A DNA stretch of 38,574 bases. Source: an uncultured Clostridia bacterium (GTDB lineage Bacteria > Bacillota > Clostridia > Oscillospirales > Ruminococcaceae). How positions within the stretch are numbered: position 1 is the stretch's first letter; the number at the start of each line of letters is the position of its first letter. Position numbers and translations under genes: made by a program. The notes below the pieces were generated by a model. That model made no database searches and was not told the DNA's origin. It was given only the letters and a program-made list of their open reading frames with translations. Location of the stretch: the NCBI GenBank assembly GCA_947626755.1, contig CANQTP010000025.1:1-38574 (forward strand), read 5' to 3'. This document shows, piece after piece, positions 25,493 to 31,959 of this stretch.

Positions 25493-26477
25493 ATGTCAGA
25501 GTCTAATCAGGAATATTTTATGATGTCGCCGAAAGTGGATTTCGCTTTCAAAGAAATAATGCATAATGATAAAGTCCGGAAAGGCTTTTTAAGTGCGGTT
25601 TTAAATATCCCTGTGGACGACATAAAGAAAACTGTTCTTAAAAACGCAAATCTTCCCAAGAACCACGAGGACACAAAACCAAGGCTGAGCCTTGACGCCT
25701 ACAGGCTTTACTTTGTGATTTCTTGCCTAAGTATAATGTGCATTAAGTAAAGCTGAATTTACATAAAAACTTCCGCCTATACAGGCGGAAAATTTTGTAA
25801 ATCCAACTTTACATCATGCACGGTATACGTTAAGTTGAAAATCACTAAAATTTGCCTGAAAGCGTGCAGGCTCAGCCTGCTGGGCGGAACGAAGCGCGTT
25901 CTACGTTTCCAAAATGCTTGTGGATCAGACCAATATAGACAAGATATACTCAAACTTTAAAAAATGCATTGGAATAAACATTTTAGACTTCAAATATGTT
26001 AAGGAAACAGAACGTTTCCACACAATTTATCACATCAGAGAAGACAGTGAAAATATTTGCTATACAGACATAATGGAATGGCACTTGATAGAATTGCCCA
26101 AACTTCCAAAAACCGAGGACGGCACCGTCCTGTATGATTGGATAAGATTTCTGAAAGCAGAGAAAAAGGAGGAATTCGACATGGCAGCAAGCAGCAATGA
26201 ATATATCCGAGAAGCGGTCGACACGCTTGAAGTTATCAGTCAGGACGAACAGAAACGCTTGGAATACAATGCCCGCCAGAAGGCACTTTGGGATTATAAT
26301 ACCTTAATGGCAGAAAATTACATCAAAGGGAAAGCAGAGGGCAAGGCGGAAGGCGAAGCAATGGGAATTGCCAAAGGCAGAGCAGAGGGCGAAGCAAGGG
26401 GCATTGCTAAGCTGCTCGCAAGAATGGCGGCAGATGGTGTACCGGAAGAAATCATAAGGAAATATATGCAGAGTTGA
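25493..26477 (+). pseudogene. Rpn family nuclease gene, broken by a palindromic element
   Basis: The first part (25493-25678) encodes a normal Rpn N-terminus (MMSPKVDFAFKEIM to KNHEDTK). The second part resumes exactly at 25881 with the conserved WAERSAFYVSKM segment and runs to TGA 26475-26477, including the GKAEGKAEGEA tail. Between them lies repeat copy B. Compared with rpn gene 1, about 24 residues are missing at the junction, including the Asp and Glu-x-Gln catalytic residues, so the insertion replaced about 75 bp. The two halves are also out of frame. AAAGGAG (25477-25483) and the promoter remain intact. The stop codon lies inside a GAGTTGA heptamer of repeat copy C. Confidence 0.9.
25680..25880 (+). 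repeat. Composite palindromic repeat, copy B (inside rpn gene 2)
   Basis: Left short palindrome CAAGGCTGAGCCTTG (25680-25694); core 25702-25858 with inverted ends CAGGCTTTACTTTGTGAT and ATCACTAAAATTTGCCTG; central hairpin TTCCGCCT/AGGCGGAA (25771-25790); right short palindrome GCAGGCTCAGCCTGC (25866-25880). It has no heptamer tracts, and its edges coincide with the break in the Rpn coding sequence. This gives the clearest view of the mobile unit's limits. Confidence 0.9.
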
Positions 26478-26728
26478 AAGTTGAGAGTTGAGAGCAAGGC
26501 TGTAGCCTTGACCCATGCAGGCAAAGTTTTGTGATTTCTAACTTAACGTATACCGTGCATGACATAAAGCGCGGTCTGTAAACATAATTCCCGTCCGGTT
26601 CAAAATGAATTGGGCGGGAATTTTTGTAGATTTAACTTTACTTTATCTCACGGCAGGCAATAATTTGAAAATCACAAAACAAATCCTGAAAGCGTCAAGG
26701 CTACAGCCTTGCTCTTAACTCTTAACTC
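26471..26728 (+). repeat. Composite palindromic repeat, copy C (complete, both heptamer ends)
   Basis: Read left to right: GAGTTGA, AAGTTGA, GAGTTGA (26471-26491); palindrome CAAGGCTGTAGCCTTG (26495-26510); core 26518-26688 with ends CAGGCAAAGTTTTGTGAT and ATCACAAAACAAATCCTG; central hairpin with an 11-bp stem (26586-26596 with 26612-26622) and a T run; palindrome CAAGGCTACAGCCTTG (26696-26711); then TTAACTC twice in the opposite orientation (26715-26728). The whole unit is one large inverted repeat. A partial extra palindrome follows at 26734-26749. Confidence 0.9.
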
Positions 26729-26751
26729 TACGGCAAGGCTACAGCCTGCTC

Positions 26752-26780
26752 TTGAAATTTTATCGAAAAAAGTGTATTAT
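26752..26780 (+). promoter_or_regulatory. Promoter of the AraC-type regulator
   Basis: TTGAAA (26752-26757), 17 bases, TATTAT (26775-26780), immediately right of repeat copy C. A TATAAT three bases further gives a less likely 20-base spacer. Confidence 0.6.
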
Positions 26781-26816
26781 AATATGTGAAGCATAAAAAG
26801 TAAAGGGAGGATCTTT

Positions 26817-27569
26817 ATGTCCGGATCGGGAAAAGCACTTACATATAAAGCTTTTATGAACAGAGAGTATTCCTTTAAACATTCACCTTTTGAACAGGAG
26901 TTCGAGTTCTACGACTGCGTTAAAGCAGGCGATGAAGAATCCGTTAAAAAGCATATGACGCCGCTGGGCGGCAGCGGCTCGGGAACGCTTTCCGACGATC
27001 CGCTGCGGAACCTGAAATATCACTTCGTTATTACAATTGCCATGCTGACACGGTTCTGCGTGGAAGGCGGCATGGAAATGGAGACCGCCTATACTCTCAG
27101 CGACCTCTATATTTTAAAAGCAGATAAATGCAGCACTGCCGACGAAGTCCACAATATCCACTATGAAGCGGTAATGGACTATACAAAACGCATGAAGCGC
27201 GCTGCCCGCGGGAATATCTATTCAAAACCCGTTATAATGACTATGGACTATATCTATGATAATCTCCACTCGCAGATCTCTGTCGAGGATATTGCAGATG
27301 AGGTGGGACTCAGCCCGTCCTACCTGTCGCGGCTTTTTCATAAGGAAGTGGGGGTAACTATCAGCACATATATTGCCGTGAAACGCATCGAAACTGCACA
27401 GAATATGCTGAAATACTCCGACTATTCCGCTATGGATATTGGAAATTACCTTGCATTTACCACACACAGCCACTTTATCAGCACTTTTAAAAAGTACACG
27501 GGCATGACTCCCGGAGAATTCCGCAAAAAATATTATCGCTCCAACTGGGGAGATAAATCAAAATCGTAA
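26817..27569 (+). CDS. AraC family transcriptional regulator
   Basis: A 250-residue DNA-binding regulator. The C-terminal 100 residues hold the two helix-turn-helix units of the AraC family (ISVEDIADEVGLSPSYLSRLF near 154-174, and the second ending in FKKYTGMTPGEFRKKY near 222-237). The N-terminal part is all-alpha and resembles the four-helix sensor found in Firmicutes AraC proteins rather than a cupin sugar pocket. GGGAGG (26805-26810) sets the ATG. It precedes the licheninase gene in the same direction by 81 bases and is a plausible regulator of it, though the target is not proven. Confidence 0.9.
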   Translation: MSGSGKALTYKAFMNREYSFKHSPFEQEFEFYDCVKAGDEESVKKHMTPLGGSGSGTLSDDPLRNLKYHFVITIAMLTRFCVEGGMEMETAYTLSDLYILKADKCSTADEVHNIHYEAVMDYTKRMKRAARGNIYSKPVIMTMDYIYDNLHSQISVEDIADEVGLSPSYLSRLFHKEVGVTISTYIAVKRIETAQNMLKYSDYSAMDIGNYLAFTTHSHFISTFKKYTGMTPGEFRKKYYRSNWGDKSKS

Positions 27570-27591
27570 TATAAATGTCAAAATATTTGTA

Positions 27592-27619
27592 TTTACTTTT
27601 TGGAAAACCGTGGTATAAT
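27592..27619 (+). promoter_or_regulatory. Promoter of the licheninase gene
   Basis: TTTACT (27592-27597), 16 bases, TATAAT (27614-27619) with an extended TG. The weak -35 fits a promoter that needs an activator such as the AraC protein next door. Confidence 0.6.
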
Positions 27620-27650
27620 TTCATTAATGAAAAATTTCGGAGGAGAGCAT

Positions 27651-28409
27651 ATGAAAAACATATTTTTGAAAACTATCGCCGCGGCGGTTTCCTGTATGAT
27701 GATATTCTGTTCCTGTCAGGGCGGGAGCACTTCGGGAAACACCGGAACGGGCGAGGGAACTTTTAAGGCGGAACTTAAAGACGGCGGTCCCGAATGGTTT
27801 GAAATTTCCGACGGCTGGACAAACGGAAGTATGTTCAATGTCACATGGCGGGCTGCGAACTGCACATTTGAAAACGATCATATGCAGCTTAAGATCGACA
27901 GGGACACCGATACTTCCAAGGGAATACCATATTCCGGCGCGGAGTACCGTTCAAAGAATTTCTACAGCTACGGACGTTATGAGGTTTCCATGAAAGCCAT
28001 CAAGAATGACGGCGTTGTTTCCTCGTTCTTCACCTACACAGGACCTTCCGACAATAATCCTTGGGACGAAATTGACGTGGAGATCCTCGGCAAGGACACC
28101 ACAAAAGTGCAGTTCAACTATTTCACCAACGGTGTGGGAAATCACGAGTATCTGTACGATCTGGGATTTGACGCGTCGGAAGGATTCCACACATACGCTT
28201 TTGAATGGTATGCGGATAAGATAGTATGGTATGTTGACGGCGTTGAAGCTTACACCGCCACCGAAAATATCCCGTCCACACCCGGAAAGATCATGATGAA
28301 CGCATGGTGCGGAACAGGCGTTGACAGCTGGCTGAACGCATTTGACGACACGAATCTTCCCCTTACCGCGGAATATGACCGGGTCTCATACAGCGAATTT
28401 GAAGAATAA
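27651..28409 (+). CDS. Licheninase, endo-beta-1,3-1,4-glucanase (GH16)
   Basis: Cleaves mixed-linkage beta-glucans (EC 3.2.1.73) from cereals. The 252 residues end in a complete GH16 jelly-roll domain. The catalytic signature [10 protein letters not shown] (138-147) supplies nucleophile Glu140, Asp142 and acid/base Glu144, and is followed by the [14 protein letters not shown] block shared with the Bacillus enzyme. The N-terminus has a hydrophobic signal and Cys22 (FCSC, an imperfect lipobox), so it is probably a lipoprotein at the cell surface. No dockerin is attached. GGAGGAG at 27639-27645 sets the ATG. It has its own promoter and terminator, downstream of an AraC regulator. Confidence 0.95.
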   Translation: MKNIFLKTIAAAVSCMMIFCSCQGGSTSGNTGTGEGTFKAELKDGGPEWFEISDGWTNGSMFNVTWRAANCTFENDHMQLKIDRDTDTSKGIPYSGAEYRSKNFYSYGRYEVSMKAIKNDGVVSSFFTYTGPSDNNPWDEIDVEILGKDTTKVQFNYFTNGVGNHEYLYDLGFDASEGFHTYAFEWYADKIVWYVDGVEAYTATENIPSTPGKIMMNAWCGTGVDSWLNAFDDTNLPLTAEYDRVSYSEFEE

Positions 28410-28413
28410 GAAG

Positions 28414-28447
28414 TTCCCCCTTGCCGAAGCGTAAGGGGGAATTTTTT
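28414..28447 (+). terminator. Rho-independent terminator after the licheninase gene
   Basis: TTCCCCCTT and AAGGGGGAA arms (28414-28422 with 28433-28441), followed by TTTTTT. Confidence 0.93.
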
Positions 28448-28487
28448 GACAAGTGCAGGGTTTCCGAACAAAATCGGGAAAAAACTC

Positions 28488-28516
28488 TTGCAAATTCTTC
28501 CGTTTTGTGTTATCAT
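28488..28516 (+). promoter_or_regulatory. Promoter of the CNNM/CorC-type gene
   Basis: TTGCAA (28488-28493), 17 bases, TATCAT (28511-28516) with an extended TG, the same design as the secG and Rpn promoters. Confidence 0.65.
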
Positions 28517-28553
28517 ATTAAATCATACACTTTAAAACGAAAGGCAAGGTCAT

Positions 28554-29792
28554 ATGGGTTATATAATCGCGCTTATATTTTTAATAGCGATGTCGGCGGT
28601 GTTTTCGTCCATGGAAACGGCGTTCTCATCGGTAAATAAAATACGTCTCAAGCATGAAGCTTCAAACGGCAACAAAAAAGCCGAACGCGCTCTGCAAATT
28701 GCTGAAAATTTCGACAAAACTCTTACAACTATCCTTATCGGGAACAATATAGTAAATATCCTGTCCTCATCTCTGGGAACGGTGTTTTTTGTGAACCTGT
28801 TCGGCACGGCGGGCGTGGCTGTTTCCACGGTGGTAATGACCATACTTGTGCTTATTTTCGGAGAGATCATGCCCAAGACTTTCGCAAAGCAGAACGCAGA
28901 CAGGTGCGCTCTTGCATTTGCCGCGCCACTTGGCGCGATAATGTGGATTTTAACGCCGATCTCCGCAATTTTTTCGCTTATTCAGAAAGGTATGCTGAAA
29001 GCTGTAAGGTCGGATGATTCCCCCAACTTCACCGAGGACGAACTGAAATACATCATTGAGGAAATTGAAGATCAGGGCGTTCTTGAAGAACAGGAAAGCG
29101 ATCTTGTACGTTCCGCGCTGGAATTTGACGATATAATCATCGAGCAGATACTTGTTCCCAGAGTAAAAGTTGTAGCCGTGGAGCGGAACGAGGAAATTGA
29201 AAAGATCAAGGAAATATTTATCCGCGACAGATACACCCGTCTGCCCGTTTATGAGGATTCCATCGACAACATTATCGGGCTTATAAACGAAAAGGACTTT
29301 TTCGCGCTTCTCCTCGGATCGGAAGGAAAGCCTGTCAGCATTGAAGGTATTATTCAGAAAGCACTGTACGTTTCGGAAATGAAGCTCATTTCCGAAGTGC
29401 TTTATGAAATGCAGCACACCAAGATCCATATGGCGATAGTAAAGGATCAGTACGGCGGAACAAGCGGCATCGTCACCATGGAAGATATTATCGAGGAGCT
29501 TGTAGGCGAAATTTATGATGAAAACGATGAAGTTATCCACAATGTGGTAAAAGTTGCGGAAAACACATATGATGTCCGCGCGGACATAAGCATTTCCGAT
29601 ATGCTGGAAGAAATGGAGCTTCCCGCCGATCTTATCGAGACGGAAAGCAACACTGTCGGCGGTTGGGTGATGGAACTTTTCGGCTGCATTCCCCAAGCGG
29701 GGGCGGTCATTGAAAGCGGGATATTCACCGTCAGTGTACTGGAAGCGGACGAACAATCGGTTTCAAAAGTAAGCATCAAATATAATGAGTGA
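28554..29792 (+). CDS. CNNM/CorC (HlyC) family transporter-like protein
   Basis: A 412-residue membrane protein. The CNNM domain (DUF21, about 1-180) has four hydrophobic segments and the conserved SSMETAFSSVNK start and VLIFGEIMPKTFAK motif. A CBS pair follows (about 200-320, with VPRVKVVAVERN and GIVTMEDIIEELVGEI), then a CorC_HlyC domain (about 335-412). The family exports Mg2+ or is needed for Mg2+ resistance; the name 'hemolysin' is historical. ATG 28554 follows AAAGG at 28540-28544, a modest site. Repeat copy D begins five bases after the stop. Confidence 0.93.
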   Translation: MGYIIALIFLIAMSAVFSSMETAFSSVNKIRLKHEASNGNKKAERALQIAENFDKTLTTILIGNNIVNILSSSLGTVFFVNLFGTAGVAVSTVVMTILVLIFGEIMPKTFAKQNADRCALAFAAPLGAIMWILTPISAIFSLIQKGMLKAVRSDDSPNFTEDELKYIIEEIEDQGVLEEQESDLVRSALEFDDIIIEQILVPRVKVVAVERNEEIEKIKEIFIRDRYTRLPVYEDSIDNIIGLINEKDFFALLLGSEGKPVSIEGIIQKALYVSEMKLISEVLYEMQHTKIHMAIVKDQYGGTSGIVTMEDIIEELVGEIYDENDEVIHNVVKVAENTYDVRADISISDMLEEMELPADLIETESNTVGGWVMELFGCIPQAGAVIESGIFTVSVLEADEQSVSKVSIKYNE

Positions 29793-29797
29793 TTAAA

Positions 29798-30038
29798 GAG
29801 TTGAGAGTTGAGAGTTAAGAGTTGAGGCAGACTGAGTCTGCACGCATTCAGGGTTTGTTTTGTGATTTCAAACCTAACGTATACCGTGCATTAAGTAAAA
29901 TTAAATCTGCAAACAAAAATCACTGTCCATATAATATGAACGGGAAATTTCATTTTCGGATTCAGCTTTGCTTCATGCACGGCAGGCACACGCAGAGGAC
30001 AGCAAAACTTTGCCTGTAGGCGTGCAGGCTCAGCCTGC
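29798..30038 (+). repeat. Composite palindromic repeat, copy D
   Basis: GAGTTGA, GAGTTGA, GAGTTAA, GAGTTGA (29798-29825); palindrome GCAGACTGAGTCTGC (29827-29841); ACGCATT; core 29849-30016 with left end CAGGGTTTGTTTTGTGAT and right end matching the other copies through GCAAAACTTTGCCTG; right palindrome GCAGGCTCAGCCTGC (30024-30038). The central hairpin is degenerate here, so this copy is probably the oldest or no longer under selection. It lies between the CorC-type gene and the DUF815 gene, away from Rpn genes. Confidence 0.88.
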
Positions 30039-30039
30039 C

Positions 30040-30045
30040 TATAAT
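30040..30045 (+). promoter_or_regulatory. Possible -10 element for the DUF815 gene at the edge of repeat copy D
   Basis: TATAAT begins two bases after the last palindrome of copy D and 39 bases before the start codon. No good -35 is visible at 16-18 bases, where copy D's end now lies. The original -35 may have been displaced by the insertion. Confidence 0.35.
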
Positions 30046-30078
30046 ATATTCATATTTTATAAGAAGAGAGATGTTCAT

Positions 30079-31251
30079 ATGCTTAAAGAATACGCCGAAG
30101 GACTCCAGTCCTTAGCAGTTTTCAGAGGAATACTCAAAAATGACACCGTAGGAAAACTCCTTGCGCTGCTGGAAGATCCCTCCGCAGGGAATTACGGGGA
30201 TTTCGTTTCAAGCCTGTATACATACGGCGATTCCCTTACCGATTTTCTTATCGAAACCGTTACCGAGGACGAAAATCCTTACCTGAAACGCATTGCGGAA
30301 TTTAAGGAAGTCCCCGAAAGCATAGATTCCGCCGCAAGGAAGGAACTTGCCTTCCTGCAAAAACTTTCACGGCTTTCTTCGGAGAAAGTCTGGGCGGCAG
30401 TGGATCCCGATATGAAAACGCCCTTTGCGGAATGGAAGACCGATAACAAGGATCTGCCGGGGATCTACCGCGAAAGGATCGCTTCGCTCCACACCAAAGG
30501 CTTCGGGATCTTCGCAAAATACCACGTTTTCGTGTTCAGGGACGGCAAACTCGTTCCCATTAAAAATCCGGATCCGCAGAGACTTTCTCAGCTTTCAGGC
30601 TATGAAGCGGAACGGAGCAAGGTCATTTCCAACACCATGGCACTGCTGAACGACCGTCCCGCCCCGAATGTGCTGCTTTACGGCGATGCGGGTACGGGAA
30701 AATCTTCCACCGTAAAAGCCATTGTCAACGAATACCGCGATATGGGTCTGCGGCTTATTGAACTTACCAAAGCGCAGCTTGGCGAACTTCCGTCGGTAAT
30801 TGAAAAAATTGCGGGAAATCCTCTGAAATTCATAATTTTTATAGACGATATATCCTTCTCTGCCGATGATGACAATTTCAGCGCGCTGAAAGCTGTGCTT
30901 GAAGGAAGTGCGGCGGCGAAAACTTCAAATATGTCCATATACTGCACCAGCAACAGGCGTCACATCGTAAAGGAACGCTTTTCGGACAGAGACGGCGACG
31001 ACGTCCACGCTTCCGACACCCGCGAAGAACTTGTTTCCCTTTCGGAACGCTTCGGACTGAAAGTCGCATTCCTCAAGCCCGGCAAGGACGTTTATCTTAA
31101 GATCGTCAGGGATCTCGCCGAGCAGAACGGTCTGGAATGTACTCCCGAACTGCTTGCAAATGCGGAAGCCTACGCTTTAAGAAGAAGCGGACGTTCGGGA
31201 CGCGCCGCAAAACATTTCATAGAACTTGAACTCGGAAAAGCCGATCCATAA
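30079..31251 (+). CDS. DUF815-type AAA+ ATPase
   Basis: A 390-residue cytoplasmic P-loop ATPase. Walker A is GDAGTGKSS (202-210) and Walker B is FIIFIDDISF (251-260), followed by a sensor-type CTSNRRH stretch. The N-terminal 170 residues are helical and precede a short beta-rich linker, as in the DUF815 family (COG2607). That family's function is unknown; its closest relatives are DnaA/Cdc48-like AAA+ proteins. ATG 30079 follows AGAAGAGAG at 30062-30070; a longer frame begins inside repeat copy D and is rejected. The flavodoxin-type gene starts 25 bases after its stop and is probably co-transcribed. Confidence 0.88.
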   Translation: MLKEYAEGLQSLAVFRGILKNDTVGKLLALLEDPSAGNYGDFVSSLYTYGDSLTDFLIETVTEDENPYLKRIAEFKEVPESIDSAARKELAFLQKLSRLSSEKVWAAVDPDMKTPFAEWKTDNKDLPGIYRERIASLHTKGFGIFAKYHVFVFRDGKLVPIKNPDPQRLSQLSGYEAERSKVISNTMALLNDRPAPNVLLYGDAGTGKSSTVKAIVNEYRDMGLRLIELTKAQLGELPSVIEKIAGNPLKFIIFIDDISFSADDDNFSALKAVLEGSAAAKTSNMSIYCTSNRRHIVKERFSDRDGDDVHASDTREELVSLSERFGLKVAFLKPGKDVYLKIVRDLAEQNGLECTPELLANAEAYALRRSGRSGRAAKHFIELELGKADP

Positions 31252-31276
31252 ATATTATAAACAGGAGGTATCCTAT

Positions 31277-31894
31277 ATGAAAGTCCTTATTATCAACGGA
31301 AGCCCGAGAAAGAACGGAAACACGTCTGTTGCGCTGCGCGAAGCGGAAAAGATCTTTGAAAGCGAAGGCATAGACTATGAGACCTTGCAGATAGGCGGCA
31401 TGGATATACGCGGCTGTATAGCCTGCGGCAGCTGCTTCAAAAACGGGAAATGCGCTTTCAGCGACATAGTGAACGAAGCCGCTCCGAAGTTTGAGGCGGC
31501 AGACGGTCTTATCGTTGCGACTCCCGTATATTACGCTTCCGCAAATGCCACGCTGATCGCATTTCTTGACAGGCTTTTCTACAGCACGGCATTTGACAAG
31601 ACCATGAAAGTGGGAGCAAGCATCGTCTGCGCAAGGCGCGGCGGCTGTTCCGCAACGTTTGACGAACTGAATAAATATTTTACCATAGCAAATATGCCCG
31701 TTGCGTCAAGCCAATACTGGAACAGTATCCACGGTCGGGAGAAGGGCGAAGCAGAAATGGACGAGGAAGGCAGACAGACAATGCGCGTCCTTGCAAGAAA
31801 CATGGCGTTTCTCATGAAAAGCATTGCCCTTGGAAAAGAAAAATACGGTCTCCCCGAGAAAGAGCCGTGGACGCCGATGCATTTTATAAGATAA
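31277..31894 (+). CDS. Flavodoxin-fold NAD(P)H-dependent FMN reductase-like protein
   Basis: A 205-residue cytoplasmic flavoprotein. The FMN phosphate loop NGSPRKNGNTS (8-18) and the ATPVYYASANA segment near 88-98 match the NADPH-dependent FMN reductase / iron-sulfur flavoprotein group. A CIACGSCFKNGKC cysteine cluster (about 47-59) resembles the cluster of iron-sulfur flavoproteins, so a 4Fe-4S centre is possible. The role is electron transfer or quinone/nitro reduction; the partner is unknown. AGGAGG at 31263-31268 sets the ATG. It converges with pckA across a shared terminator. Confidence 0.88.
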   Translation: MKVLIINGSPRKNGNTSVALREAEKIFESEGIDYETLQIGGMDIRGCIACGSCFKNGKCAFSDIVNEAAPKFEAADGLIVATPVYYASANATLIAFLDRLFYSTAFDKTMKVGASIVCARRGGCSATFDELNKYFTIANMPVASSQYWNSIHGREKGEAEMDEEGRQTMRVLARNMAFLMKSIALGKEKYGLPEKEPWTPMHFIR

Positions 31895-31910
31895 TATTTA
31901 TTATGAAAAC

Positions 31911-31950
31911 AAAAAACTCCTGTCGGATCGCGTTCCGACAGGAGTTATTT
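31911..31950. terminator. Bidirectional terminator between flavodoxin-type gene and pckA
   Basis: A 13-bp perfect stem (31915-31927 with 31934-31946), loop TCGCGT, with an A run on the left and a T-rich stretch on the right, so it serves both convergent genes. Confidence 0.92.
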
Positions 31951-31959
31951 TATACAGAA

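Noticed and set aside
25493-25750. A separate 85-residue gene
   Set aside because: Its last 24 codons are repeat copy B; it is the 5' piece of the broken Rpn gene.
29968-30078. N-terminal extension of the DUF815 ATPase
   Set aside because: The extra 37 codons come from repeat copy D; the ATG at 30079 has its own upstream purine-rich site.
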